64,000 nucleotides of DNA. Origin: Ecdyonurus torrentis. Taxonomy: Eukaryota; Arthropoda; Insecta; Ephemeroptera; Heptageniidae. The notes beneath the pieces are model-generated. The model searched no databases and was not told where the DNA came from. It saw only the letters and a list, made by a program, of their open reading frames with translations. The stretch's first letter is position 1; the number at the start of each line of letters is the position of its first letter. A program made the translations under genes and the position numbers. The stretch lies in NCBI GenBank assembly GCA_949318235.1, contig OX439129.1, forward strand, positions 31,837,243 to 31,901,242, read 5' to 3'. Positions 1 to 15,251 of this stretch are shown here, piece by piece.

Positions 1-597
1 TGACATGCATCTTGTTGATCTTATATAGAAGAACGGGTGATTAAAACCAGTTTGTCGTCTTAACAATGAAATGTTGAAGAAACCAAAAGTTGATCGTAAA
101 TATATTTATACCAATGACATAAAATACACAACAGTATTACGTGTGGCAATGTATTCACTTATACATTAAAAATACATGAATCTTATTTTATTTATCTTAA
201 GAGAATTGACCCCGCGCTCATAACATGACATTAATGCACTTGATTAATTGCGTATACATTTTTCTCTATATTATTTTAATATATTTAGAACTCATGTATA
301 GTTTTATATAAGACTTTATTATTTAATATAATATAAAATTACTTGTTATAGTGATAAGTATTATGTCATCACATAATATGTTTACATAACTCTTAATATT
401 CTCAATATATATGTATAATATAACTTTTGTATAACTCACATTCAAGGTATTCTATTATGTTACTTTTAAATTTCAAAATTATGCATCTTTAAAGGAAAAC
501 CTTATATGTATATATATTTTTAAATTTATTATATTGTCAACGCTTATTCAATTTCAAATATAGGGATTTTTTAATGCGTGTGTTTGTGTGTGTATAA

Positions 598-748
<151 letters not shown>

Positions 749-2719
749 TTGGCTATTTTTTTCTATCCAGTTATGTAAATTTGTTTTAAAAACGACAAAT
801 GGCTTTTTTGTTTAGAATACCAGGAAATGTCACCGACCATTTTTATTTTTCGTATAGGTATTTTATGGACGTTTTTAAATAAAATTCGGCGTTTTTGTTT
901 ATTGTTAAAGAAAAATATGCTTACAATACTTTGTTGAAAGCTTATATAATTTATATTTTTAAATATATATAAATATATTTTAAACATTTTATAGCACTTA
1001 AAAAAATTGAATAATTTTACAGAAAATATCTTTATATTCTAACAGTGATATTTTATTTTTACGATATAATGTTACAATTTCATTACACGTGAAATGAGTA
1101 TAAAAATTCAATGTAATTCTAAATGTTCTACTGTTCGCACGGTTTATTTAGATATTACATAGTAAGTATATAAATTCACAACAACATGTAGAAAGAAAAC
1201 AAAATAAAATATAAAAAAATATCATTATTAGGTAACATTGTAATTTAAATGTACACAAATTTCTTGTATAACAATAGGTAGTTTAGATTATATAATAACA
1301 TTATTGACGTCTATATTATTCGTGTGATTTTATTTCTTTAAATTATAACACTGAAATAAATACTATAATTGAACGGTAACGCCTAGTGTGAAAATAATTC
1401 AAAAATATTTATAATATACGTTGACTGAATTATTCAGGAAATATTATTCATGAGATTAAAACAAAATAATAATTAAGAATCTTAATATTATTCCCATGAG
1501 GTCGCGTGTATATGTTCTCGCTCTCGTCGCGATCTTCAGAGATAACGAAATATTAATTATTTTATTACGTATTTATACGAACAGAGTGCACATGTAAGTA
1601 AATTTTATTGTAATTTTCATTACAATTTTGAAAAACCAGAAGTTTAATTAATTTTTATAGAGTAATAATTTTAAGTATTTAAATTTTAATTATTCATATT
1701 ATACCGGAAATAACCTTACATTTTATACATTTACGTAACAAGAGACGTCAATTGTTTAAACATTAATATTTGAAGTTGAATTAAAAGGAAGGTCTTAATA
1801 ATACATACCACATCCTATTTACTCAATTTAAAAGTCACAAAAAAGTATAAATATACAAATAGGTACTATTTTTTTGTATTATACATCCATTATATTTTAT
1901 TTTACAATATTAAACTTAAAAAAGTACAAATAATAATTATATTTTATTATTTATTTTAATTTATATTAGTAAATTAATATAGTATGATCAATAAATTTAG
2001 ATGTATTGTACTTTCTATAAAAGTAAGTAATAAGGAAGACTATTATATAAGTTTAGACAAAAAATAGTTTCCAATATCAACAAATTGAGTAATTGCAACA
2101 TAATTCACACAAAAATCATGATATAATATACTTAACTATATTTATGTTGATTAATTTTAAAACTATATATTATATTATTTTCTCTTTCTATAATTTGCAA
2201 AAACCATTAGCCTTTTATATATTTTTGATGCTACAGGAACACGAAATCAAATCATAGATTTATTTATTTAGTAATTTTCTTTTCAAGGGTTAAAAGGTTA
2301 GAGTAAAAAAAAATGTAATAAATAACTTTAAATAGACTTACAATACATTATGTTGAATATATATAAAAAAAAGAAAGATATAATACTAAAGTAAAATGTG
2401 CTACATATATGTATGCAAATTTTATTACTGTGTGATATCAGGTTCAAGACTTGTTTATAAAGAAAGTCACTTATTCTTCTTTTTAATATTATTATTATTT
2501 TTACAATATAAAAGAAATTAATCAGTGTCAAAATATATTTAAAATGAATTTTATATTTTTCATATCATGCCATGATTAAAAAAAATTATGATTAAAATAA
2601 TATAAAAATGAATGAAATTTAAAATTTTTGATATTCATTTTAGCATACTTAAACTTCCTGAATAAAAAAAAATTATTTTGAAATAATATTAATTGAGAGT
2701 GCAAAGTCATAATATGGTA

Positions 2720-2754
<35 letters not shown>

Positions 2755-3583
2755 CAGGGATTATTATTCACTATAGGATATTAGCAATTAATATTGTAAT
2801 TCTTTTTATGTGTATACAAAAACTAGGCGTATTATGTAAAATTTATGTAGTTTAATAATGTTGCACTATTATTTTGAAATCAATGACTATTAAAAAAAAT
2901 GTTCTATATATGTTTAGAATCAATGGTTTTTAGGTTACAGTACTCATGTAAAAGTTTCACAAATAATGAAGTAATTTTCATACAGCAAATTAAATTTATA
3001 TTTCCTTTAAGATTTGGGCTTCATACAAAAGTTAAAGATTTCATAAGGTTATTTCATTGCAAATAAATTTGTATCAGGATTTTAGTTGTTGGAAAAGAAA
3101 AAAAGAAGTCATTTTAAATTTATAGGATTGATAACCTTACCTTGCTTTGAAAAAATATAATTTGGATTACACGAATAATATACAAAGCGAAAGGCGATAC
3201 ATTGACTCTTTTATTATGGAATTTTAGAAATATTATTCTTTAGTAATCTATTTAAGATTACATAAATTTTAATCTTGTAGTAAAATATGAGTGTTGAATG
3301 TTATTTTTAAAATAATAATTACAATCGTTTGAGGCTACCTTTTTTTTTTAACTATGCGCGTATTATCTCATAAGAATATTATTGAAAATTTGAGATGATT
3401 ATTGAAATTGTAACAATTTTCCGCTTGGAAAAGTGTACACCTTTAAAAATAATAATAATGATAATACTAATAATTTCCAATTCTTAATAATTGCTATAAA
3501 TATTACGTAAAATTGAAATAACAATTAAATATCACATCCTCTTGCACAAATCAAAATATAAATATCAAGACATTATGTTATAA

Positions 3584-3706
<123 letters not shown>

Positions 3707-4946
3707 TTTTTGTTCTTTATTAATGTTAATTATGATAATTTTTTAAACAATACAAATTTTATTACATAGTAGATGGTTTTTAAGTAACTAATGTTATCTA
3801 ATATACTATAAAGTATTACTGAAGAAAATTTATATACACAGAAAGATATGTTGTGATTACGTGAAAGTTTTTTGACGACGCAAATTTGATGTACAACGTG
3901 AAGAAAGATGATGTATTCTTACAGGTCAAGGTAGTAACTCTCAAACACCTCAGGCATTTTTTATTTTACAATATTACACTTTTTGGACTTTTTTTTTTTT
4001 TTTTTTCATGATTATTATTTTTTTATTCCTTCTTTTAATTCGATTCAATTTGGTACACTCATGTAGATACTCATCACGCCATCGTGTTTATATACATTTT
4101 ATTCCGTCCTTGGTATATAATAAAAAGAAATGAGAGATTTTGAACTTACAAGTTTACCCTTTACCCTTAAAGTGTGTGACCTCAAATACAAAGATGTAGC
4201 AATCAATATAAATAATCAAAGAAATCTTTATCATCGATATTAATAATATACATATGTGTATACAGTGTATATAATAAATTTATCCAAGTAAAAATAAATA
4301 TATTATGAGTACTTCTAAGTATATTTTTAAGTTGGCATGTTTACAGAGTATACAAAATCACGTACATTACGTACAAAAATTGTAATATATAAGCATATAT
4401 ATTTAATGTTAAAATAATGTATCGCCTTTTTATGCAAAGAATGTGTGAGATGCATAGATTGCTATAAAAGAAATAATATAAGAAACAAACGGATAAAGTT
4501 TTTTTTTTTTTTTTTTTTTTTTTAATACTATGGAGATTTTTTTTTTTTACATTATACATTACTCAAGTAAAAAAATTCATGAATCTTGTAGTTTTCGTAA
4601 TAACAATGTATAATAATGTTTTTTTGGGAATTTTTATTTTTACATCTATAGAATTTTAAGTGTACAGTAGAAATATGTATCCCGGATCTTTATTTCTGAA
4701 ATATTATGTTTTATGTATTGTTGCAATTCTTGCATTGTAAATATTTTATGTTCTTCGTTTTTTTATTATTACTTTTAATGAAGGTTATATTGAAAATATT
4801 GACAAATAAATAATATTATATGACTTAAGGTAGAAAGTATAAAAAAAATACATAGAGATATTCATGATTATATTTAAAAATAAATTATAATAATTTTCAG
4901 AAATTTAAATTGTTTTAACTCAATATTATACTCTTAATTTTCTGTA

Positions 4947-5372
4947 TTAAAGCCCTTGTCAACTTACTTTTTTTTTATCATTTATAATACTAGATTGATA
5001 ATTACCATACCTTATTATCCATGAATTAGACACCACCACGTTGATTTTGTATTTATTTTCTTCCTGACGGTTATTTCACGTATCTGACGTCACAATGTAC
5101 CGTCACCAATCACAGTCACCAATCACAGTCACCAATCACAGTCACTGCTCTGGTCACATGATAAATTTAAGCCCCCTCTCTCAAGTTATTTACCCCTATC
5201 ACAGCCCCATTGGTACATTATGACGTCAGATGCGTGAAATAACCGCTAAAATAAAAATAAATGAAAATAAATACAAAATCAACGTGTTGGTGTCTAATTC
5301 ATGGATAATAAGGTATGGTATTAATCAATCTAGTATTCTAAATGATAAAAAAAAAGTTGACAAGGGCTTTAA
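4947..5372. mobile_element. Foldback MITE with about 160-bp inverted arms
   Basis: The left arm begins TTAAAGCCCTTGTCAAC and the right arm ends with its exact complement. The match continues inward with few differences through the complementary CCATACCTTATTATCCATGA and TGACGTCA blocks. The middle carries three copies of a 13-bp unit, GTCACCAATCACA, at 5102-5140. There is no coding capacity. The target duplication is either TTAA or TA; the palindromic ends do not let me decide between a piggyBac-like and a Tc1/mariner-like origin. Confidence 0.85.
5102..5140 (+). repeat. Three tandem 13-bp repeats inside the foldback element
   Basis: Three exact copies of GTCACCAATCACA followed by a partial fourth (GTCAC). 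They lie in the unpaired centre of the element at 4947-5372. Confidence 0.9.
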
Positions 5373-8300
5373 TTCTTAACTAATTTAAACAAAATATAGA
5401 ATTTTTTTCATTATATATATTAGTATTGAAATTGACTATCGAATATTTTTATAAAACAAGATTAAATTGATTAAAAATATCAAAACATGCAAGTAAAAGT
5501 ATTATATTTGTAATAATAGACAAGGCTGGGATTTTTTTCTTATTTTATTTTTTAGTTGTAATAATAATCGTATAGAAGAAAAAAGAAAAGGTCACGTCAG
5601 TTCTCATCACTCACGGTCGCGCAATTCAGTTCCATAAACACATAACAGTCAATACATTCCCTTAACCAAACTCACTTTATGATATTATCAACATTATTAT
5701 AATAATTATGCACTTCTATTGCAATAAGTCTAAATATTCATGGAAATTGTAAAAAAAAAAAAAAAAAAAAATGTTAATAAAAAAAATTGTCGTGATGTCA
5801 ATTCTTTTTCGTTTTCAATATCATAAAATATTTTTATATGATATAATTTACCTTAATTTACATTCTAATTCATGCACTTTTTTATTCAAAATAATGTATA
5901 TATTTATATTATTTTATTGTTAAGGTTAAATGTGAAAGAAAAAAAAATAGTACAGTATTGCAAGGTTTAATTTTTTTTAACTATTGTTTTAGTTATTAGT
6001 GATTCAAAATATTTAAATAATGGGAAAAAAGTGTATCAAATTGTGTGTTTTAGACATAGAAAAATTGTTGTTTCATACATTTCAAATAATGTTAAAAATA
6101 TTTAAATTTCAACAATCAATGTATTTGTTTTCAAGTATTATAAAATATATGGTAAATAAAATATAATTATGTTTACTAACATGCTGTATAAAACAATGAT
6201 GATAGTAATCTCTGTTTATTTTTAAATTATAGGTGTAGCATGATTTTTTTATTGTAATATCATAATAATGGTATTTTACATGTACTCAATTTAAAATTCA
6301 ATATTCTATATTAATTTAATATGTTTTTACTTTTTTTTATATATATTATATTAACATTTGTTTAAAATTCACATGTTATATAAAATAAAGTAATAGTAAA
6401 ACCATCGTCGATATGGATCAATGATTCGAATGATTGGATGAGTGTTACACAACGCATTACAGTGGTAAAATCTATTAATTTTAATTCACTTCCTTGTGTT
6501 GTGTACCACGTTAATAAGAAATCACTTCTTTAATTTTAACATGATTGATTCTTGTCTGCTAAAAAAAAAAAAAAAAAAAAAAAAAAGGGTACAAACATCT
6601 ATCTTCCTTCAAATTTCAACTGTGAACATGATTTTTTTTTTATATATTTAAAAAAAAAAATCTCCCTACTTCATTTTAAGGATCATCATGTCATTGAAAA
6701 TTATATCAATTATTACTTTTTTATGCTAATTTTTCTTAGTATTAAAAATATTGTATGCTAATATATATTGCGGAAAAGCAATGATTTGAATTTAATTTAT
6801 GAATTAAAAATATATATAATGACACATATTTTTAAGCAGGTAGGTCTGATATGATGCGTGTAGCTTAATTTATTAACGTAATATAAACAAAATTTAAATC
6901 GTTGCGTCTATAAATTTATATGCGTGTTGAAATAAGTCCTTATATTATATTATTTAGAATATAATTTTGGTAGTCATCATTAATCTTAAGTTGAATAATT
7001 ACTGTCGTGTTTCATCTTTTATCATGATGACATAGTCAAAAGCTTGTAAAATGTAATACAATATTATACTCTTTGTATATTATAACGATGACACAAGATC
7101 TCTACTTGTTTCTTATTCTATAAAAAGACAATACAATGCTTTGTGAAGCATTGAAAAACGTTTAAACATTTTTTTATTTAATATTTTTGGGAAAGGCTGT
7201 GTACGAACAAAATAAATGCCAGATAAATATTTTAGTTGTTTTCTGAGTCAAAGGTTCAGAGTTCAAAAATTCTTGCAGATTTTTTTTTCTATTGTAAAAA
7301 GTCACAATCTTTTTTTTTTTTTTTTTTTGAAGTTGGCATACAAAAAAAAAGCCAATAATAATTTTAAATTATAATGTATGCAATTTTTGCATAATCTATT
7401 AAAAAAATGATGTATTGTATGATATAATAGTACCATCTGTGAATACGTATAATATGCGAATAAAAGATTACATAGAATTATCGAATGTTTAAACATTTTG
7501 TGAAATAAATACATGTGCGTATAATTACACATTTTATAAAAAAAACTTCAGCATTTCTTTGAATATGATTATATAAATAGTTTTTGTTTTCGTTGAAGGG
7601 AAAAAATGAACATTTCACGCTAATTACACCTCATCTAATATTTTTATTTTTGCATAAAAAATCTTAAAATCTTATATTGACCACCTGTTTAGCTGTAGCT
7701 TATGCAATCTTTTGTTAAATCATAAAAGGATATACGTCGTTTATTAACTAACAGGCTGTTTTATGATGAATACATGTGTGAGAAAACACATAGATAAAAA
7801 AAAAAGAACAAAAAATTGAAGAGCCAAGATAAGAATAATATGATTGTTATTATATTGAGATAGAGATGTAGCTTATTATTATTTTAGTAGTAGTCCCTCG
7901 TTGTCATGGGCGTGTCCCAGGTGTTGTATACTGAAGATGATAATGGTGACCACAAAAACATCACCTTGATGAGATCACGAGAAACGCCGTGGGAACCCCA
8001 GGCAATCAAATATATTTCTTTTCTTCTTGAGGCCAGCTATCGTCTTTAAACTATCCACACACACAAAATATTTAAGAACCTTGACTTTTAGAAAAAAAAA
8101 AATTCAATACGTATATACATAATAAAAAATAATTTTTAAATTGTATTTTTTAAATTCTTTATAACTAAAATATACTAACAAGAAGTCTTTTTAGCGTCAT
8201 ATAAAAATTGAAATAACTTCTAAAGAAATTTAATACATAAAGTTCAAGACTGTATGAATTGAAATAAAAAAGAAAACAAAAATACAATGAACCTGTGAAA

Positions 8301-8585
8301 TAAAACGTAGAAGTTAAATTATTCATAATGTCAAATAAATATGTATATGTACATCATATTATGAAAAAATGTATAGAACTAAAATTTACGTTTTTATTTA
8401 TTTATTTATTTTTTTTTTTTTTTACTTAATAAAATAGAAGTTTGATGGTAGCATATTTAATGTAAGAGGCTGTATCGTAGACCAGTATGTTATTATATTA
8501 TAGTAGATATCTGTAGAATGAATATGCTAGCTAATATATTATTTGTAAACTCCATTGCTCAAAATAAGCAAATTATCTACTAAGA

Positions 8586-8630
<45 letters not shown>

Positions 8631-8931
8631 TAAAAAGTGTCTCTATAAAACTGAATTTCTATGATCATTTGATAGAACTCACTGTCTTGGCTGCACTGTT
8701 TGTTCACTTTACTTTGTAAAAATGCCAGTATGCAAATTTTGTTATTATAGTGATTAGTAAACAATGAAGACCATTATTAGTATTATTTAAACAAAAATCA
8801 ACAACTCTTCACATTTTAGGGGTAGAGTATGAATCTGGTACTGAAGATTTCAAGTAAAAAAAAATTCTACTGTGCACAGTACACAATTTGTTTGAATCTA
8901 CTCTACAGCTCAGTTTTTAGTTTTTAGTTAT

Positions 8932-8975
<44 letters not shown>

Positions 8976-8981
8976 GCTGTT
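8932..8981. repeat. (TTG)n trinucleotide repeat
   Basis: About 15 TTG units with one interrupting CTG near the end. It is not in a coding frame that I can support. Confidence 0.9.
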
Positions 8982-9815
8982 GCAATATTTTAATTTAGGT
9001 GTGTGTGTGTGTACAAACGGTAATCTCAACTTTTTATTACTTTTTCCCATTATGATAATGAATAGAGATGTGTCAATACTTTTTACATTTAAATTTTATT
9101 AAATTTTCCATACATTTTTTTTTACATATATTTTACAAAATAATAATAATGATGTAAAATTGTACATTGATTTAAAAAAAAATATTAATACTCTAAGCTA
9201 CAATTATTATTGATCATGCAGTACATGCTATACAATAATTGAAGATCATAGAAGCACGATGTTTCATTGACATAGCAGTAAAATGAGAGAAAGATCGAGA
9301 GAAAATAAAAACAAATTATTACACAAAACAAAAGCTTTGCATGAAATCAAGTTGTTGAAATATCAAGAGAGTTAGATATAAAAAAACAAACAAAGATAAT
9401 AATAAAAAAAAGTAAACAGTACAAAGTAATTAAAATTATAATATACAGAATACATAGAATGTTTTTAGAGTATGCATGTGAGAAAAATACAATTATATCC
9501 CGGTATTTAAGAAAAGAAAAAAGAAAAAGAAAATATTGTATATATCACAAAAAATACGTGGATACTGGCTATAAAGTTTTAAAGTACTGAATATAAAAGA
9601 TGGAGAGAAATAAGGACTTAATGATATTTAGAAAATGAAGGGTTTTTTAAGATCTTTTATTTTTCAATTTCATTAGGAAAGATAAAACAAAATTAAAATT
9701 ATCAGCTATTTAATGTAATGATTGATACAATCATACTGTAGTAGAAATAAATTTAAATAATTTTAATTTTGAATTTTCTTTTTGTTGGAATTAGGAAATG
9801 TTTGCAGAGATGATT

Positions 9816-11235
9816 CTATCCTTGACGGTTACGATTGTACTGCTCGCGAGTGGCGATCTCATCAGGATCAGGGTAGTACTGGCCATCATCTTCAGTCTGA
9901 CCTGGTGGACGAGTACGGATAGGAGAGGAGAGGATCAAATCTAGAGCCTTCTGGATCTCCTCAGGAATAGGTGGTGGAGTGGGTAAATGAGCACCTTCGG
10001 GTCTGTAGCCATTCTCATCGGCAGTGTAACTCAAAGATACGACCTGACCTTCAGGGTCAGTGTATTGGAAAGCACCCTGAGATACTTGAGCTTCAGTATC
10101 TTTCTGTCCCAAATTCTTCAGGTATCCTTGTTCATCTACTGTAATCTTGTTGCCAGTTTCAAAACTGAAATAAAATGAGAAGAAACAAAAATTAAGTCAA
10201 ATATAAAAATAAGAAATTTCATGGTGGTTAACAAAGTCTAGAAAAAATATGCTTGAGCAACCATGCATATAAATTATTATATTATATGGTATTTAATAAG
10301 TAAATACTTAAAATGCTTTTACTTGTCACAAAGTGAGAAATAATTTAATAAAATTATAATTTTCATCACTTATCATATAGAATATATGTTACTAATTTTT
10401 CAAATGAAAAACAAACAATAGGAAATAATTTTCATTATTATTTTGACATTTAACATAGCAATAAAATTTATTTGTTGATGATTTATTTTAAATCAATAAA
10501 TTAAAGTGTTAAGAACTCCTTTGTTATTTATTAATATAAAGAAAACACATAAATAATATTATACGTATAATATATTGTAAGAGGTAAAGATCTAATAGAA
10601 TACAACATAATATAATGACGTGACACTATAATCTAACATATGTAAAAGAGACTAAGCGATGAATCAATTTAAAACTTGAATGGACATTGTACAATATAAT
10701 GTAGTGTGACGAACGAGCAATATGAATGAACCGTTCGTTTCATGTCACGAGACGGGTGAAAGTATATTTAGTTGCTAATTTGATTGGTGATATAAAGATC
10801 AAAGGACATAAACTTTCCCTATTTAAATTACTCATATGCCAATCATTTCAAGAGATATTAATGTATACATTTTTTTTTTTTTTTTTTTGCAAATAATATT
10901 TATTTAAACTTACATGAATTCATATTGAACTTTTAAATTGCAATTGTTTTACTTTTTGAAAGTGACATTAAATATATGTTTTTTCGTAATACATTTATTA
11001 TTAATATTATTTTACTGCAACATTAAAGGTCTATGCTTAAACTTTTTATGTCTTATATTTTATATATTTTTAATGCTCAACAAAATTGTTTTAATATTTA
11101 AATTAAAAGAACCTTGGTGCATTTTTATAGTGTGAATTATTCCGCAATGTAAAATTAGTGATAATTGTAAAGGCTGTAATTCACAAGATTATGCAAACGA
11201 AAAATAGAAATAATAATCAAGACAAAACAGAGAGA

Positions 11236-11321
<86 letters not shown>

Positions 11322-11610
11322 AAATATGCATTGTGTTAAATATAAAACAAAAACCAGTAATGATTTATTACTTTTTTGAATCACGCATACACTAAAGTAA
11401 TAAATTGAAGTGATAATTTAAAAAATAAACATGTAAAAGATATAATGTATAAAATATGTGAGAAATATGTTATAAAATGTATTAGCAAGGTCTAAGTCGA
11501 TCAATGATCTTATTTTATATAGAAAGTGAAGTGACCATAGCCTAGAGCATAATGATAAAAATAAATCTAGTTTAAATATATAAAATCACTGAAGCATCAA
11601 GTGCTAAGAG

Positions 11611-11645
<35 letters not shown>

Positions 11646-13576
11646 GACCCAGAACTTTTATTACATATAACCTTGATTTTATAATAATGGTCAAGTCGAT
11701 GAACTATACTGACCGCAAAAAAACATTATTATGAATGATTTTCTCTTTATTAGAGATGAATCTTATATTATAAAGCCAGTTACCGTGACACTTAAATGTG
11801 TATGAGAGAGAGTGAAAGTCCTCACGAGTGCGGTGTCCTACCTTTGATTATGTAACATCTTATAATACTTAATGAAAGTGACAGTGATTTCTGTCACGTA
11901 AATTTAAAAATAAAAAGAAGTTTTTTTTTTCAATAACAAATTTTGAATTCTAACAACTTTTTAAATACTTCTTCACGTATTTAATCTGTATGCATAAGTA
12001 TTATAAAGTATTATAAATTCAATAGAATTTATCAATTTTTGCATAATAATTTTTAAGGTCAGCACTAGAAAATATGCCAGTGGCCATATCATCATATTTA
12101 AAAATATTAAAAATAATAATAATTAAAATAAATTAATGAGAAAAATTCATTTTAATTTACATAAAATTCCAATTTAATTTTATTAAAAAAGGGTAATTGT
12201 TTATAATTATTATTATTTTGTTTAGAAATACGCATAGTATTGAAAGGGAATCTCAATAAAAGGTAAAGAGTAGGCCAACAGGTTATATTATATAATTTAT
12301 TCATACTTGTATAATGCATATCATCATTTTTATGGTAAAAAGTTAAATTTATATCTTTTTAAAAGCATGAATCTTTACATAATAAACGTTGCAAGTAAGC
12401 ATGAAAGATCGAAGACATTTATATATTAATTTGCTATGTTTTTTTCAATTAGTTTCTTATCTTGAGTTATTATTTAACTCATACATCACTCTTACTTAAA
12501 GTTGCTGCTATTTTTATTGATGTAATTGGTTGTTACGTAATTTTTTGTTTTTATAGAAAGACATATCTAGAGATGCTCATTATGTATCCCCATTTTTTAA
12601 TGCTTATAAACTACCTGTATATTTATATGTCATCGTCATTATTCTGCAATTTACATAATAATTTATTATTGCTTATATTATTTTTCAATCAACGAGTTAC
12701 AGTTTTTCAATTTGTTATTAAGTTTTTTTATTATTACTTGGATGCAAAATAATAAAGTTTTATTTAGTTTACAAATATCATATAAATATTGTCTCTTTTT
12801 CCCCCCCTCCATTATAAGTAGCTTCCAACGTTTTACAAACGTCAGTATTCAGCATAATCTACACTCGTTATTTTAGTGCAACGTTATTCAAAATTTAAAA
12901 TTGTGTTCATAAAAATATAGTTTGAAAAAGTTTCATCACAAAAAAGTTACTGGCTAAATCCAGCTTATAAAGAAACATTTAAGAAAAGATTACAGCAATT
13001 ATTATTAAAAAAAAAATTGTAATAATAAGTCGGCACATTGTAATATTTTAATGTTTTATATCAATACTTTTTCTGCATGATGATGCATTAAATCTTGAGA
13101 ACAAGAGAAAATACAATCTTTTTATATACTATACTTAAATAAAAATATTATAAAATAAAAGTAAAATCATATATAATATGAGTTTTTGCAAAATCATTGT
13201 AGAACTTATTTAGAATTATATTTGATAAATGAAAATAAAAGTAAAAATACGTCATTACTCTCTTCATTATTATTATATTTTTGTTCATTGTTAATAAATT
13301 TACTTCTATACTTAAATTAATGTTGTTGTAAAATGTATAAGATCCGCGTGAAGTTCGCAACAATACAACAACATGGTATACACACACTATAGTACGATGC
13401 GCAAATTGTAACCTTTGACCTTCAAGCAACTGTAGCTATTGCAATAATCGTGCCGCGCTATTATAAACATTGACATTATACAACTTGGATTGTGTTACTA
13501 TCATGAGCATAGGTTTGCTTAATACTTATAAAACAAGAAAAAAAATAATGTAGTATGTAGATAAATTGTGATGAGA

Positions 13577-13656
<80 letters not shown>

Positions 13657-15079
13657 CCTAATAAGAGGATCTCTCTACACATGACCTTCAAAGAGATAAA
13701 AAAAATTGTTACAATACCTTCCTTCTTTGTCATTATTAATGTTGCTTGTTTTTAAAGAAATGAGTGAAGAAGATTGTGTTATTTTTAAAGAAGATAACAT
13801 CTTTTAAATAAAATACGGATGTATATAATATACTTACATTTAATATTTTTAGAATAAGTTAATTAATTGAAGAAAATGTTATTACTCAACATTTACAAAT
13901 CATTAAAAAAAATCATTAAAGATAATTAAAGAAATCTATACTCTTTAATTATTAAAATAATTTCTTATTTATTTTTAATGTAATATGAAATTGATTACTA
14001 TATTTATATTTATACTGTACGAAGAAAGTTATCATTTTCTTTTATATAATAATCTTCATACACGATGCAGAAAATTATTTCAAGCATTACTTTCATTGAC
14101 CTTTCTCTATACAATACTCAATCTCTACCTCTCTATATACTTGAATTTTACTCTTAATATGATTTTTTTTTACCTATAAAGGATATTAAAATTAACCACT
14201 CCTTTTACAACATCCTGTTAAGTAATTTTTACTTTAGAATGTGCCAAAAATGCCTAAAGGAATCTACTTTTTTATATGTGCAAATTTATCCATTCGTCAT
14301 TATGGTTTAAATTTTTTTAAATTCTTTTTTATTATTATTTAACTTTGCTTTATGCTTACATAACTACTGATTAAAAGATTTTTTTTTTTTTTTTTACAAG
14401 AAATCGTTGCAATTGTACAGAAGAACTCGGCCACATGATTAAGTGAAGGTTATGCATGCATGAAACAAAGATGCATTAAAATGCATATAATTATGCATCA
14501 ACTTATTGTCTATTAATAAGGGGAGGGGGATTAAAATAAAAGAAGGGGGACATACCTGGTCTTATAACTGCCATCAATGCTGTGATCGTTGACAAGTCGT
14601 AAGATGGGAATTGGTGTGGTCAGATCTCTTTGTTGTTGTTGTTGAGCTGCAGACAGTGCGACCACTGTCAGCACTGCGAACTGAATAAAAAATAATAATG
14701 ATTAGACATGAAATCAATCAATAATATTGGCACTGAAAATATTAACATAATTGTGTTATTTTAGAATATATCGTCCATGCCATAGTCAAACTCCTTCAAT
14801 ACATAGCTTTAGCATACGTGGAAGGAGGTTTGACGATGGTATGCATATATACATGTAAGACGAAATAAATTTTTATAATAGAAATACGAGACATATAATA
14901 ACGTCTTGGTTTCGGCAAAAGGCCTCATCTCCAGTGATCAGCATTTCATTCAAGGCCCTATCTGCAGTGCAAACGTTATTACATAATCAATGGAGATAGG
15001 TTCTTTGGCAAATTGCTAATCACTGGAGGTGAGGCCTATTGCCGCGACCAGGACGATATAATAAAATAATAATAAGTAA

Positions 15080-15114
<35 letters not shown>

Positions 15115-15135
15115 ACTTACGAGTACTGTCTTCAT
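9816..15135 (-). CDS. RR-1 cuticular protein, gene 1 (3 exons, 162 aa)
   Basis: Secreted structural protein expected to bind chitin in the cuticle. Exons: 15135-15121 (MKTVL), 14680-14556, 10164-9816. All junctions are GT-AG; intron 1 is phase 0 and intron 2 (4.4 kb, the longest of the cluster) is phase 2, splitting a Ser codon before FETGN. Lengths sum to 489 nt with a terminal stop. Signal peptide is residues 1-17 (hydrophobic, ending ALSAA), then a run of five Gln. The RR-1 domain spans about residues 43-114, with TADENGY at about 94-100 and LPTPPPIP at 107-114. The C-terminus is about 25 residues longer than in genes 3-7, polar and acidic, with Tyr-Tyr-Pro-Asp. A possible AATAAA lies at 9656-9661. 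Intron 1 holds a small transposon (14902-15055) and intron 2 two long (GA)n arrays. The family assignment is secure; body region and stage of expression are not visible. Confidence 0.92.
11229..11319. repeat. (GA)n microsatellite in gene 1 intron 2
   Basis: About 45 AG units with one TG interruption near 11241. It reads as polypyrimidine in the gene 1 transcript. Confidence 0.95.
13582..13651. repeat. (GA)n microsatellite in gene 1 intron 2
   Basis: About 35 uninterrupted GA units. Confidence 0.95.
14902..15055. mobile_element. 154-bp TIR element with 9-bp target duplication
   Basis: Ends are CGTCTTGG and CCAGGACG. The inverted arms run about 42 bp with a handful of mismatches; the shared core includes AGGCCTCA and CTCCAGTGAT. 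The element is flanked on both sides by ATATAATAA (14893-14901 and 15056-15064). Duplications of 8-9 bp fit hAT or Mutator superfamilies. It has no coding capacity and lies in intron 1 of gene 1. Confidence 0.88.
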
Positions 15136-15251
15136 CACAGTATGTGTTCAGGTAACTGTAGTGTAAAAATGATAACAACCTATTTAAAGATTTGTTGTTG
15201 ATCGGTGAAGTGCTCGTTTGATATTAGGCTGAAAGTAAGGCGGTTCCCTCA

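Larger units (their letters stand above)
10165..14555 (-). other. Intron 2 of gene 1, repeat-rich
   Basis: 4.4-kb intron with (GA)n arrays at 11229-11319 and 13582-13651 (CT in the sense direction), a short (AT)n at 11615-11641 and many poly(A/T) runs. I see no nested gene. A 96-codon frame at 12462-12752 is hydrophobic and AT-driven and is not supported. Confidence 0.75.
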
